Source: Triplophysa rosa
Taxonomy: Eukaryota > Chordata > Actinopteri > Cypriniformes > Nemacheilidae
Length of the DNA: 64,000 nucleotides
NCBI RefSeq assembly: GCF_024868665.1
Contig: NC_079902.1
Span: 13,761,265 to 13,825,264, forward strand
Reading direction: 5' to 3'
Shown here one piece after another: positions 1 through 11,595 of the stretch. Position numbers and translations under genes: made by a program. Numbering within the stretch: position 1 is the first letter of the stretch; each line of letters opens with the position of its first letter. The notes below the pieces were generated by a model, which was given only the letters and a program-made list of their open reading frames with translations, was not told where the DNA came from and searched no databases.

Positions 1-96
1 TTGAAGGTTGTTAACCCATTAACACATAGAACCATTTTGATGGCATAGTTGCACATCAATCACTACAGGGGACACTTGTGCATCAATGTGTCACCT

Positions 97-116
97 CTTC
101 AGGTGTACACCTGAAG
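97..116. repeat. 20-bp perfect palindrome with paired E-boxes
   Basis: The twenty bases read identically on both strands, with the core CAGGTGTACACCTG. The core holds two E-box motifs (CAGGTG and CACCTG) in inverted orientation, a layout that basic helix-loop-helix or ZEB-type factors can bind in general. Nothing else here shows that it is functional. Confidence 0.6.
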
Positions 117-454
117 GGACATCACAAAATGTATTTGAAAAAAACAGTAAAAGTCTTGTTTTTTATCCCCTAAAGGCAATAACTCGTGACTCAAGTTGTC
201 ATAATTCATGCATGAAAGGGTTCAAAAACATTCTCTTTTATATTGCTTTCTTCTCCTTTAGCCTCATTATCATTCCGAATTGTACAGTAACGCGTTCATC
301 TCATAACATTAATAGTGTAGATTTGTTCTCAGCAGAGAATATTTTCACTTTTAGACAGCAAAATCAAGTTCAACTGCCACACAATGCTTGCTACCTAAAT
401 TCATCAAATATATGCATACGAGTAATTTAATATTTGAAGGTTATCTGTACTTAC

Positions 455-548
455 ACGACTGGCAGTGAATCCATGCTGCTGCTGTAGATCTCTGACATTG
501 AGTTAAGAGAATGCGAACACTACGACGCACATCAGTGAACAAAGCCAT
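455..548 (-). CDS. Probable first coding exon of an unidentified gene (possible mitochondrial presequence)
   Basis: I do not recognise the gene. On the minus strand an ATG at 548-546 has A at -3 and G at +4, a strong vertebrate start context, with an in-frame TAG four codons upstream (560-558). The frame runs 31 codons plus one base into a canonical donor (GTAAGT, GT at 454-453). The peptide starts MALFTDVRRSVRILL and is rich in Arg, Ser and Ala with a single acidic residue, as in mitochondrial presequences. A YY1/CCAAT promoter-like block lies about 60-100 bp upstream. Later exons would be outside the left edge of the window. The gene would lie on the same strand as pdgfc and downstream of it. 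A chance start-plus-donor remains possible. Targeting is inference. Confidence 0.5.
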
Positions 549-606
549 TTTATAGACCTAAAAACTCCTCCAAATCGAGTAACAAATTATAATTATAGAT
601 TCTTTG

Positions 607-655
607 CCAATGGCGATAACATTACATCTGACCACTTAGTGCGCCGCCATTTTGG
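607..655 (-). promoter_or_regulatory. Promoter-like block: CCAAT and YY1 site
   Basis: The plus strand carries CCAAT at 607-611 and GCCGCCATTTTGG at 643-655. Read on the minus strand the latter is CCAAAATGGCGGC, a very good match to the YY1 consensus. YY1 sites typically sit near the start sites of housekeeping genes. The block lies 60-100 bp upstream of the candidate start codon at 548, which supports that exon. No TATA box is evident at a usual distance. Confidence 0.45.
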
Positions 656-720
656 TGGTTTACTACAAAAGTGCTCCGTGGGGAAGCATTGCGTCTTCAC
701 GTGGGTTCCGTTTAGAAATC

Positions 721-2144
721 ACCGACTAGTAGTAAAGATCAATTTACAATAATAATGTTCGTTTAATATTTTTACATATATAAAATATTTAAATATAACG
801 TTCATTACCATTTTTAAATTCCAAATCATTCAATTGGTACCACATCGGATATTATGTTGGCCACAAGAATGCACTATTACACTACAACTGAAAAACATGC
901 ACCCACTACACATAACACACATAAACCGAATCATTGTTAACAGTGGTTTTGTGGACATGTATTATGGTAGTAGGCCTACCATGGCAGTGTTGGAATATAC
1001 TGTGGGATACCACGGAATAAATGGCAGATTATTAAAAAGGTATTTATTAGTATAACATGGATGCACTGTGCCTATTCCCTGAAGGTAATTTTTCTTAAGG
1101 ACATTGAAAACGTTGAAGCTATTTAAATGGTTAAAACTAAATGTTCTCTATGAACAAAGCCAAAGTCCTTCAATTCCTTTAGTTTTACAATACAATTTCA
1201 AGTCTTACAGTCTTATTAAGGTTTACCCCATGCACACTTATATTTGTTTAATATTACGTTTATTATATCTATAATTGTGATGGTAAGGGAACACAGCCTA
1301 ACCACTGCTGTTGAAGTTCAATATAGTTTAAATTAAAACATGTTTTTCTCTTAACAGCTCTTAACATCCCACTCCTATATTGTCAGGAAGCGGTGGGCTC
1401 ACCTTTGGATGTTAAGGGATTTTCTGCATGGCTTGCCATTTTAATTTTGCCAATTTGTTTGTGCTGCATTTTTAGCATGCTATGAAGAGTCTGCGCCCCT
1501 TGATAAAATAAATGGCTCTCCAGCCAAATGAACAAGTATGCTTCTGTTAGTCAAACCTACAACTACAGTCTACTAATGTTGAGCAGTTTACCCAAAACCA
1601 TAACTTGGGGAGGATTACGTGTAGTGTGCAAATCATGGCTTTAGAGTCACAATCTTTTCTTTACATTTTCTTAATATTTTGATTAATATTAGAACACCAG
1701 TAGAAATTGTAAATCAGTAGGCTATAGCTATTGTAGAGTATAGCTAGAAGGTTTCACCTGTAGAATCTAAACAGCAAATCAGACGACTCACTGTACTGTA
1801 CACTCTGTACAAGTTAAATAAAATATAACTCTCAGTACTGCCATAATGTGGAAATAAAAGATCGCAACGAATCTTTTCAATGCACCAGGTCAACAACCCA
1901 GACACAGTGTCGGTATGTATCCATATCCAGAAGGCTGCTCACTCACACAAGCACAAATATTGTCGGCTACCTGCTCCACTGCTTCATATTGACAGAGCTC
2001 AAACTGAAAATCAATGGACTCATTAGATACAAAAATGTCAGAGCTGGTGCAGGACTAAAACAAGATTGTGGATACAACCTTTTATTCTAGTTCTTTGGAT
2101 TCAAAGGGAAAGCAGTACAACATGAAACCATTTATATTTAACAT
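721..2144. other. AT-rich intergenic stretch, nothing recognised
   Basis: Only short chance reading frames are present (80 codons or fewer). I see no inverted-repeat termini, exon-like splice pairs or tandem repeats. Confidence 0.4.
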
Positions 2145-2701
2145 TTAAAGGGGTCATATGACACAGCTAAAATGAATATTATCGTTTGTTTTAGATGTAA
2201 TGCAATGTGCATACACGATTTAAGGTTCAAAAACGCTGTATTTTCCACATACCGTGCATGTTTGTATCTCCTCTTTGCCCCGCCTCTCTGAAAGGTGCAG
2301 ATTTTTTACAAAGCTCATCGCTCTGAAAAGCGAGGTGTGCTATGATTGGCCAGTTAACCAGTGAGTAGTGATTGGTCGAATACTGCAAGCGTGTGCCGGA
2401 AATGTAACGCCTCTTACCATATTTGGAACATCAGGTTCCAAAGCAATTGTACTGACAGGTACACCCATCTTGCATATACAATTGGGCGGTCTTAGTCAAC
2501 TCATACCACGAACTGACATGGATTTGTGGGGGTGTGGTTACATGAGGCGTTTCAGGCAGGTCTGGGTGAGCATTTGCTTTAGATAGAGTGCATCTTTTGT
2601 TCCCACACTTTGAGTTTTGCAAAGTCTAATACATGCATGGGCAATTTATAACACACCAAAGACACAGAAAAACACGTATTCGCGCCATATGACCCCTTTA
2701 A
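2145..2701. mobile_element. MITE with TTAAAGGGGTCATATG inverted ends
   Basis: The left end reads TTAAAGGGGTCATATGA and the right end reads its complement (CATATGACCCCTTTAA), giving terminal inverted repeats of about 16 bp around 557 bp of sequence. The interior is less AT-rich than its flanks and has no intact transposase. I could not find a convincing target-site duplication, so the superfamily is left open. Short reading frames inside (for example 2368-2586) are by-products of the element. Confidence 0.75.
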
Positions 2702-4498
2702 GGATAAATGAATAACACAAGATAATAAATGTATTCATTAATGTCAGGATTGGTCTGTATGACAGACCAAAAGTACAAAAGAGAGATGTGCAAGCCATGT
2801 GCCGGTTCTGCCAGCACGATAAAACTCACATACACATTTATGTTAATTATAAGCCATTCATTACATGTGATACCTGTAACTTTGTTGTTAACCAAGGTTT
2901 TTGTTTGTTATTTGTCCTATTTTTTATTCTCATTGTCTATAGCTATATCTCTGATACATGCGTCATGTCATGTTCACAGTAAAGAATAGAGCAATAAGGA
3001 AGAGGCATGTGAATGAGACTGTGAAACAGAAGTAACACTTGTCTCGGTATGTGTTGGAAATGTGTTGCTATGCAACAGGGATTTCAGAATGGTACCCAGA
3101 CATGGTTTGACTGTGTAGATGATGGTGTGGGTGAGGGAAAAAAGTGACACAGCTTCCCACATCACCACATACACCTCAGCTCTATCTGAAATGTCAGAGT
3201 ACACACCTACACACACAAAACACAGCGTCACTTAAGTAAAAATGTGTTTCATGTTCACCTTACTGGAAACATGGTTTTCACAAAATGGAGGTACTGGATA
3301 TTCACATAGTCAGCATATATACAAATACACTTTGAAAACCATTCAATGTAAAACAAGGCTGTTCAGTAGCGGGCTCTGTTTTAAAGTATGACCAAGGAGG
3401 TGATTATTAAATATGTTTAATAATCAATAAGAGTCAATTTAACTAAATCTTTTGAACAAACCCTGATCAATAAATGAAGAATAGGGAAAGCAGTGCAGTT
3501 TTGCTTATGTCCTCCGAGTGGCAGTATGTCTCACTGAAGGACTTCAGCATGTCAACGTTTGACTACCTGCTTGAAGAGTGTTCAATTTCCTTATGTTTGA
3601 ATGTGAAAGCAGATGTGATATTGATATAGTCAAGACGATAAAACACATTTTCCCTGTTTTAACTATTTTAAGCACAATGCACATGAATGGTTGCAGGCAG
3701 GTGGGTTGAACAAGAAATAATACTAAGAAAGCAGAACAAATCCTGCACATATATGAAGCTTGAAATGTGTCCTGTATTTATTAAAACAGTGATGTTAAAT
3801 TAGTAGGAAACATTTCTGTTTTTAGTGCAGAAAGCATCTACAAATATGTGTTGGTACTCAATATAGTCTTGTGTCAATGGTAAAGGCAAACTGCAATTGC
3901 AATAAGTTTGTGAAGAACATTTTTGTGTGTGTAATTGTTTTGTGTGTGTGTTTTCCACATTTGAATCTTTTGGGTGTTGATTTTACAGAGATGCTGTGCT
4001 ATGTAGCCCTAGGCTACACATGACCTCCATTATTTATCATCCACTGTCAAATGCACATGAGAGAAGGAGAGAAAGAGAGAAAGAGAGAAAGAGAGAGAGA
4101 GAGAAGCAGGCAAAGGAGAATAAAAGGCTCCACATCGCTCCTCATATTTGTGTCTTTGATCCATCCCCCAAGGAAGCTTTAAAAGAGAACAATCTGGATT
4201 CTTGTCTATTGTTGCATGTTTCTAGCAAACATAGGTCAGATCTCTTATCACTTAACTCTACTGCAAATCCACAGAAATTACAGAACATTAAATAATATCA
4301 AATAATGTGTTTCATCTATGTTTGGGTGATCTAATGTTGCCAGTCAACCGTATAGAAAATATTTAAATTATTAAATTATTACCAACAGTTTAAGCTGTTC
4401 ATCACCAAATCATTACAAGAGTATCTTCACAATGCACTGGGTTTCATGTGCCCGATGTCACAAAATGGCAAACAGTTTTACAAACCTCAAAAAGTGGA
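2702..4498. other. Intergenic stretch with a purine microsatellite
   Basis: Apart from the GA-rich microsatellite at 4059-4105 there is no recognisable gene or element. Reading frames are short and resemble no family I know. Confidence 0.4.
4059..4105. repeat. GA/GAAA microsatellite
   Basis: A purine-strand repeat of GAGA and GAAA units about 47 bp long. It creates a lysine, arginine and glutamate-rich stretch in the overlapping 3996-4295 frame, which is therefore not a credible protein. Confidence 0.85.
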
Positions 4499-4926
4499 TT
4501 TAAAGGAACTGTTCACCCAAAAATGAAAATTCTGCCTTCATTTACTCACCCTCAAGTTGTTACCATATACCATACCTGTACCATATCTGTATAAATGTCT
4601 TTGTTCTGATGAACACAGAGAAAGATATTTGGAAGTTCTTGGCCACCATTTATTACCATGATAGGAAAAATATATATTAAAATATATATATTTATATTTC
4701 TGTATAAATTTCTTTGTTTTGTTGAACACAAAAAATATATATTTGTAGGAAAGCAAACCGTTCTGGTGCACTTTTGACTGTCATTGTAATTTTTCCTATG
4801 GTAGTCAATGGTGGCCAAGAACCTTTTGGTTACAAGCGTTCTTCCAAATATCTTTCTCTGCGTTCAACAGATCTTCAATATAATAATTAATTTTAGTTAA
4901 ACTTTTTGGGTGAACTGTCCCTTTAA
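4499..4926. mobile_element. Short DNA element, TTAAAGG-AACTGTTCACCC family (copy 1)
   Basis: The left end is TTAAAGGAACTGTTCACCCA and the right end TGGGTGAACTGTCCCTTTAA, inverted copies of each other. The interior motif (tttactcaccctcaagttgtt, then gaacacagagaaagatattt) recurs in seven other copies in this window, which establishes an interspersed family. It is non-autonomous, with no coding capacity. The middle holds AT-rich inverted sequence. By my recollection this family is very common in cyprinid genomes. Confidence 0.8.
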
Positions 4927-6919
4927 AGTTACTGTTATAAGACTCCAAACAAATAATTACAGCCCAACACAAACAATTACAAATTCTGACTTTAAAGGCT
5001 ATTGTGCTGCCTTTGTTGAATACAACATTCAGACGAAGGTTTAAATAGCACAATTATTGTCCTTTTTCATTTTACAACCTGCTGTTGTGGAGTAAAACAA
5101 AGAGTAGAACACGAATGGCTGACATGAGAGGGAGGTTTAATGAGGTAAGTGGCCACATCCCCATCGAGTTGACCCAGTTAAGAGTTTGATCATCCAGGTG
5201 TGAGCTATGCTGCCAAGCCAGCTGGGAGGAGAGGAGTACTTCATCACTGTCATGCCTGCGAACAGAGAATACATTTACCCCCAATAACCACTATTACCAC
5301 ACTTTTATTATTTTCATACACGGCTTGTGAAGTGGCTGGAATACAGTCTCTGTGAAACATTATAACACACATTGGAAAAATGATCTCATAATGTATTTGA
5401 CTGAATGTGACTACATGAGGAGTGAATGATGTATAATAATAATGCTAATAATAATACGTTTCAAGTTTCAAGTTTAATTTATTTATAAAGCACATTTAAA
5501 AACAGCACGCAGGCTGACCAAAGTGTTGTGCAGAGGAAAATAGGACAGAGTAATAAATAGATAAATAAATAAATAAAAAGTCAGCAAATAATATAATAAT
5601 ATGTTGTCACTGTTTTTTGCTGTTTCCTACAAGTACACTACATAAACTCAACAAGGCACAAAAATACTTAAGTGTCCATGCCACTAAAACTTTTAGAGCT
5701 CAATGTTCCCAAAAACAAAGAAACGTAAATTTAGCACCGAAGCACAAAGATATAATTCACCAGCGTTTTGAATGAGGTTGGATCTACATGAGATGCACAA
5801 AGAAAAAATGCAGAAGTCTGACAAACATGATAAAAACAAAGGTTTATCTTCCAACAACATTGATGTAGCTGGTAAATTACTTTTACATTCCCTGAAATAA
5901 AAAAGGAAAGAGCATCTCTGTTTAAGGTTGTGTCACAAAACTGTCACAGAATTATCCAGCGCTGTAAAGCACTACTGATGCCCTGCCAGAATGAAAAATG
6001 CTTTTGGCAGGAAGAGTGAAATAAAGCCTTTCATTTTAGAACTCAATTATCCAGACTGCCCAATCGATCTCTCTTGGGCCGGGCCATATAGACAGGAGTG
6101 TCACTCCATTCAGAAGTGGCACAGGCAAACAAAAGAAATACTCAATGCGTTTTGAAATCCTTTTCCAGTTACTAAACACGGATTGATTAATGTGTGAGAG
6201 AAGCACTTGCATTTAAATAGGATTTCTGAGATGAAAGCATTGCATCACAACATGGTCGTGCTCTCATATAATAATATTCTTTCCCTAATCTGAATGTATG
6301 CATATCAGGGGCGTTTTGTTGGTTAAAAGCGAGGGAATGCTAAAAATGTAAATGAATAAAACTTCTTGAGAGATGCATCTGCATGGGTTAAAGTGGAAAT
6401 TAATATTTTTACCACCTTTTGGCCTGGATAATTTACAGCTGCATCTTTCGAATGCCTGGTATTTATGAAAAATGTGTAAAAGTTGGTTTTATAGTGGTCT
6501 TTTAAAAAATAATATAAGTGTATTTTTTAAAGTTGTTCTAATCACCATGACTATTATCTGTGACCAAAGACGCTCATAAATTGACCAGCTACGTAAAAAA
6601 GATGACAGATTATTTAATCACAGAGATTAATTTGGCTCTGCATACTTGACAAACTGCCCAGACCTGATTAAATAGCAAAAATAAAGTTACTAATGTTGAC
6701 CCAATGAGAGGTCATAGTCTAGAGAGGGAACTATTAAAGCTGACTAAATGAGAATAACGCTTCCATAATCAAGTCTCATTATTTGCTAATTGCAAACTAA
6801 TTGTATTTGTAAAATTAATGTACTCATACTGTGTCTGTGAAAACTATTTTTTTTCCTTTTAGCACAGTCAATCCATCAAAATTATTGAGCATATCCAAAC
6901 TACAGTCAAACAAATAATC
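4927..6919. other. Intergenic stretch, mostly unassigned
   Basis: The segment around 5463-5545 (aagtttaatttatttataaagc followed by ccaaagtgttgtgcagag) resembles a widespread fish interspersed repeat, with an AAAT-rich run just after it (about 5556-5578). The rest shows only short reading frames and no clear exon. Confidence 0.35.
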
Positions 6920-7212
6920 TTAAAGTGATAGTTCACCCCAAAATAAAAATTCTGTTATCATTTACTCACCCTCATGTCATTTCAAACCTGTTTGACTTTC
7001 TTTCTTCAGCAGAACACAAAAGAAGATATTTTGAAGAATGTTGTTAACTGGCACCCATTTACTTGCTCTGGTTTTGTATCCATACAATGCAAGTGAATGG
7101 ATGCAACTTTCTTTAAAATATCTTCCTTTGTGTTCTGCGGAAGTAAGTAGGTTATACAGGTTTGAAATGACAAGAGTAAATGATGACATTTTTGGGTGAA
7201 CTATGACTTTAA
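6920..7212. mobile_element. Short DNA element, TTAAAG-TGATAGTTCACCC family (copy 2)
   Basis: Starts TTAAAGTGATAGTTCACCCC and ends TTGGGTGAACTATGACTTTAA, so the ends are inverted repeats. It shares with the other copies the internal tcatttactcaccctcatgtc, the motif gcagaacacaaaagaagat and the gacatttttgggtgaacta tail. About 293 bp, non-coding. Confidence 0.8.
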
Positions 7213-8959
7213 GGGTAATGTAATGGGTATACAGTAAGTCCCATAATGGAAAAAATATCTGTGCCAAGAATGTGTCCCAAAATTTAAAAAAGAATGAAAA
7301 ATGTCATGGACTGTAAGACTTTTTATTGAAAAAGTAATTACAAATGCAACATTAACCAGTAGTCTACATTTACCATTTCATTCACACTGCATTCCAATTA
7401 TTGGGATTGGTTGCATGAGTGTGTTAACACTATTGGTGTTTTTACTAAACAGAATATGGAAAACCAACAAACTGTACCAACATTCTAAAGTTGACAACTG
7501 GAAACAACAATCGTGTTCATGTTGCACCAGCAAACCCGCATCTGTGTGTGTCCTTATGTGTCTTAAATGGCTAAAGGACCTGATAGGAATCCCATGCAAA
7601 ATGAGTTGGCTGTAGAAGATCTCTAGATTTGTTGTTTTGAGGACTATCTCACCGCTTAAACTGGTTTTTCTGTCGTCTTTGAAGCCAAATCATTCATCTC
7701 CAGCTGACAAATATAAAGGGAGGGAGCCAAGAGCCACAGGCAGCTAACTCGCCTCTCAAAACTCTAATCATACCTTGGACGTTCTTTTAGCAGCAAAGTA
7801 AATAATTAGAAGGATTTTAATGATACAGCGATGGTAATTATGGGTAATCAAGATTTAACAGCTGAGTTATTTTTCTCTCTGTGGCATTGTAAACTGAACA
7901 AAACAATCCCTGTGAAATTTAAATAACTGCCATAAATTATTAAAGCAATGCATTCTTCAGATTATGTGATTAATGTAACAGCAAATTATGTGATGTAGAA
8001 TCGAAGTTGTTTTCTCTTACCCCAAGCTACTTTAAACAATCAGCTTTAAATTGGCTGTGGTCAGAAACATTGTGCGTGGTATAATTGAACTAAATAAATA
8101 AGAGAAATCACAGCATCATTTAACATATTAAAGCGCACAATATTATTTGTACCACGCATGGCTGCTATTTTCTGGATCCTATGTACTATATTACTGTGAG
8201 AGGTAGTTTTGCATAACTTTCTCCTTTTATGGCAAGTGTCTGGCTCTGTGTTGCAAGGGAAGCCTTATTTCCATAGCAACGCTATCTAGGAACAGTGTTG
8301 AAGGTTGGCTTAAAAAGAACGAGGGTGGGTGTGCGTCTGAGCTACTCTAAGAAATAAGGATGTTAGATCAACAGAACAGACAGAATTTTAATTTGACATA
8401 TACTGAGCTTCACATATTAATTCGTTTAACAGTTTAAAGAGCAGTGAAATAGAGCTCTACATAAATATCTGTAACCACAGCTTAAAACATTGAATGGCTA
8501 ACACATGAGACTGCAGTAATATTGTCAATTCATAGCTGATCTCATTGATTCCACGATTTTTTTATTCTCTTATAAAAAAGAGAATAATTCTCTTATATTC
8601 TCTTTTTTATCCCTCTTTGGTGTTTTCTTTTATTTCATTCCTGTCTTATTACTTTGCTCTGTTTTGGCAGCCACGCCCGCATAGCTCAAATATTATGACA
8701 GCTTTGATCAAATTTTCTGTCTAGACAATGTGATGAGTGGGTGGTCAAGAGTTTCCTGCTGTTATGCACAACATGCAACTCAACTGTCTTGATCTAAAGT
8801 GAGTCAATGGTTTTATAATCATATGTGGAGAGCATTTGTGGAGATCAAACGGGAAAGCACAATGTAGGATGACCATGCCAAAATCCTGCATATACTAAAA
8901 AATGCCAAATGCATAAATGATGTGAGATGACAAGTTTTGAAGTAATATTTTATCACTTC
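7213..8959. other. Intergenic stretch, nothing recognised
   Basis: There are only short chance frames. Around 8565-8610 there is a run of attctctta / aaaaaagagaat direct and inverted repeats. No gene is supported. Confidence 0.35.
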
Positions 8960-9029
8960 AAAATAAGCCCCCTTGACTTTCCATAGTAATTTTTATTCCT
9001 ACTATGGAAGGTCAATGTGGGCTTATTTT
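8960..9029. repeat. Near-perfect inverted repeat (29/30-bp arms)
   Basis: The left arm (8960-8988) and right arm (9000-9029) are reverse complements apart from one indel and two or three mismatches, separated by an 11-base loop. The following sequence (gaactactcctttaag) resembles the right end of a TTAAAGG-type element, so this is probably the core of a small foldback MITE. Confidence 0.7.
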
Positions 9030-9734
9030 AACGCGAACTACTCCTTTAAGAAAAAATATTGGCACTTATCAGACTGGAAATTAAGTGCAAATCATGAACA
9101 TTGCATTTTGGAACACAGTATTGCACACATTGTTCTCTGTTTAGTTTAAAGGTGTGTCTTTCATGGGGAGCTGGGTGTGTGGATATGCAAGGATGTCCAG
9201 CTTGAGAGGCGGGAAAGACTTGTTTTGGTATTTTGTAGCAGATGTTGCATTTGGGTTAGGCTCTTTTGATATAAATGAAATGCACCAGGGAACAGTTTTT
9301 ACTGGTTTATTGTATCAAATTCAAAGAGAACGAAAACGCACACATACATGCGCAGACACACTCTGGTGACCCGTGCTCTTGAAGAACCATCACTTTGATC
9401 CTCCTCAGCCCTGGCATTGTTCAGGACTGGCTGGCACCTCAGAAGCAAATCATGCCAGCTGTGGGTGCCTGGGAGGTCTGAGAATAAAAGAATGAAAATC
9501 AAAAACTGGCCACAGATGCTGTGCATTTGAACAGCTGAAGAACTGAAGTGATCTTATGGCCTATAATGGTTAGCCAGAGGTCAAGTTCAGCAGTTGGGTA
9601 AGAAACAGGAAAGATGCAAAAACTGATTGTCAGAAAACGGCTCTCACTAAATCCTTGGTGTTTCGAGTCTGACGTCATCAGGTAGATGTAGCCGTGTTTT
9701 TTGGCAAGTTTAAGAATCATAGGTAGTTTAGATA

Positions 9735-9776
9735 GTTAGGATTAGGTTAGGGTTAGGGTGTGGGTTAGGGTAAGGG
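9735..9776 (+). repeat. Degenerate TTAGGG-like tandem repeat
   Basis: About 42 bases of GGTTAGGG/GTTAGGATTAGG units with variants. It lies between the two arms of the 22-bp inverted repeat of the surrounding element, so it is part of that element and does not mark a chromosome end. Confidence 0.65.
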
Positions 9777-10120
9777 TTTCATAAGACTCGAAACACCAAG
9801 GATTTCACGAGTTCGCCTCTCAGATAATAAGTACGGATGATAAGGGACGGATATATGCGTATTTGGCGTGCTGTCCCAGGGAGAGGGCTCCGAGTTTGGT
9901 AGTTCCTCCGAACTCGGCGCGCCCGCCCCTTGTCCAGGGAGAGGGCCCTGCCCTGGTATGTGCCCGGACTCGGGTCGTTCCCCCCACCCTGTTATACTGC
10001 GGTAAAAATGCGCTGATGGTAAGGAGGTGGAGGAGGGATGCTGCAAAAATGTAGAGAGAATGAGGGTAAGGCGTCTTGTCTATTTGTAGGGTTTTTTTTC
10101 CCGAGCTAAAAGGATGATTG

Positions 10121-10293
10121 GTGAGATTGGTTATAGGAAACCAGCCAGGTTATGTTATCTGATTTGTGAGATTGGACAAGGAAAACCAGCCGGGTTAGTT
10201 ATCTGATTTGTGAGATTGGTCATGGAAAGCCAGCTGGGTTAGTTATCTGATTGGTGAGATTGGTCATGGAAAGCCAGCCGGGTTAGTTATCTG
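10121..10293 (+). repeat. 44-bp minisatellite, about four copies
   Basis: Units begin GTGAGATTGG at 10121, 10166, 10210 and 10254, giving periods of 45, 44 and 44 bp. Each contains GGAAA(G/A)CCAGC followed by GGGTTAGTTATCTG, with a few substitutions between copies. The array sits inside the 9639-10343 element. Confidence 0.85.
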
Positions 10294-10343
10294 CACGTGC
10301 TCTTACTGAACTTAGTTAATAAAACATAATTTAGTGAGAGCCG

Positions 10344-11234
10344 TCAGAATACAGCCCACTGCCCACATGCTAGAAAAAAGAAGCAGATGAGACCTTATCT
10401 TTAGTTTAATTCATTCCTTTTTTACTCTTCTCAAGGGGTCTGCCCTGCACTTGTTACGGTAGCTACTGTGCTTTTACTGCAATTTCATTTCATAGCAAAA
10501 AAAGAACAGCATCAGCATATTGCCATGAAAGTGCTACTTACTTTTTTTCTTCTTCCTAATATGGAACAACCAAGTGTCATTGTCATGCTTTTCCCAGGAG
10601 AGGTGCCTTCAGCAAAATATTTAACACAAAGTGAAACACTAACACATTCCATCAATAAGTGATAATTGGTGTGATATGTTTTTTAATAGCTGTAAGAAAA
10701 GGGCACAGGCATGCTGTGTTGTGATAATTACGAATATGTTTTGCAAAAATAATCTTCTATATTCACCCTGAAGCTAAAATGTTGACAATTATAAAATGTT
10801 GTTGATAGTTTTGTGGCTGCTAAAAGCTTTAAATGAATAACGTTTTCTTCATTTTACAGCAGAGGCAACAGACAACATACTGACCTGCACACTGTTTATT
10901 GCTTTGTCATGTGAACTGAAGCAAAGTGTCATGTGTGAATCTAATCTGGCTTTATAATCTTGTTTTAAGTGGAAACCAGGATCCTCAGAGAGTTTCTCCA
11001 TCAGTTCTTTCACCAAACCTCCATTTCAGATAAATACAAACCAGAATTACATGTTTGTCTCGCAGTGACAGACTGAAACACTATCTTTGGTATATCCTGC
11101 CTTCTTCTCCTTGGAGGAATCTTAGATTGGGTGGGCGGTCTTATTATTCTGGGATAAAAAGAAACCATCTATTTTTAACCATTTGCTTGTCAAAATGTTG
11201 AGTAAGACATTTTAAGATTTTACAGAATGTCATG
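10344..11234. other. Intergenic stretch, nothing recognised
   Basis: AT-rich sequence with one 64-codon chance frame (10468-10662). There are no repeat termini or splice-delimited exons. Confidence 0.35.
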
Positions 11235-11595
11235 TTTAAAGGAACAGTTCACCCAAATATGAAAATAAAAAAAAAACTCACCCCCGAGTTGTTCCAAATC
11301 TGTATAAATTTCTTTGTTTCTTTGTTCTGATGAACACAGAGAAATAAACTTAGAAGAACTGCTTGTAACCAAACAGTTTTTTATGGGAAAGTAAAGAGTT
11401 CTGGGGCACTTTGAAAACCATTGTAATTTTTCCAACTACAGTCAATGGTGGCCAAGAACTACAGCATTTGGTTATAAACATTCTTCCAAATATCTTTATC
11501 TGTGTTCATCAGAACAAAGAAATTTACACCAAATTTGAACAACTCGAGGGTATGAAAACATAATTTTTATTTTTGGGTGAACTGTTTTTTTAAAG
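11235..11595. mobile_element. Short DNA element, TTTAAAGGAACAGTTCACCC family (copy 3)
   Basis: Left end TTTAAAGGAACAGTTCACCC, right end TGGGTGAACTGTTTTTTTAAAG, inverted. The internal gttccaaatctgtataaatttc and ccagtcaatggtggccaagaa-type segments match copy 1 most closely. Non-coding. Confidence 0.8.

Larger units (their letters stand above)
9639..10343. mobile_element. Composite non-autonomous DNA transposon with 8-bp target duplication
   Basis: CGGCTCTCACTAAAT at the left end is matched by its exact complement ATTTAGTGAGAGCCG at the right end. The eight bases outside are TCAGAAAA on the left and TCAGAATA on the right (7 of 8 identical), the size expected for hAT-type elements. Inside, a 22-bp inverted repeat (9649-9670 with 9784-9805) flanks degenerate telomere-like sequence. 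This is followed by a GC-rich block (about 9880-9990) and a 44-bp minisatellite. No transposase frame is present. Superfamily is inferred only from the duplication length. Confidence 0.7.

Noticed and set aside
86..430. 114-codon plus-strand frame at the left edge
   Set aside because: It has no domain or splice context and overlaps the palindrome and intron-like sequence of the candidate minus-strand gene. Probably chance.
3996..4295. Lysine/arginine/glutamate-rich 99-codon frame
   Set aside because: The charged stretch is the translation of a GA-rich microsatellite.
5102..5284. Possible exon between an acceptor-like ttcgcag and a downstream site on the minus strand
   Set aside because: No matching donor in frame and no protein similarity that I recognise. 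The GAGGTAAGT seen here is on the opposite strand.
8268..8283. RFX X-box-like site (atttccatagcaacgc)
   Set aside because: Only one half-site matches well and there is no gene context. Such partial matches occur often by chance.
9735..9776. Telomere or interstitial telomeric site
   Set aside because: The repeat is short and degenerate and is enclosed by a transposon's inverted repeats. It does not mark a chromosome end or fusion.
10121..10293. CRISPR-like array
   Set aside because: The units are adjacent tandem copies with no unique spacers, in an animal genome. It is a minisatellite.
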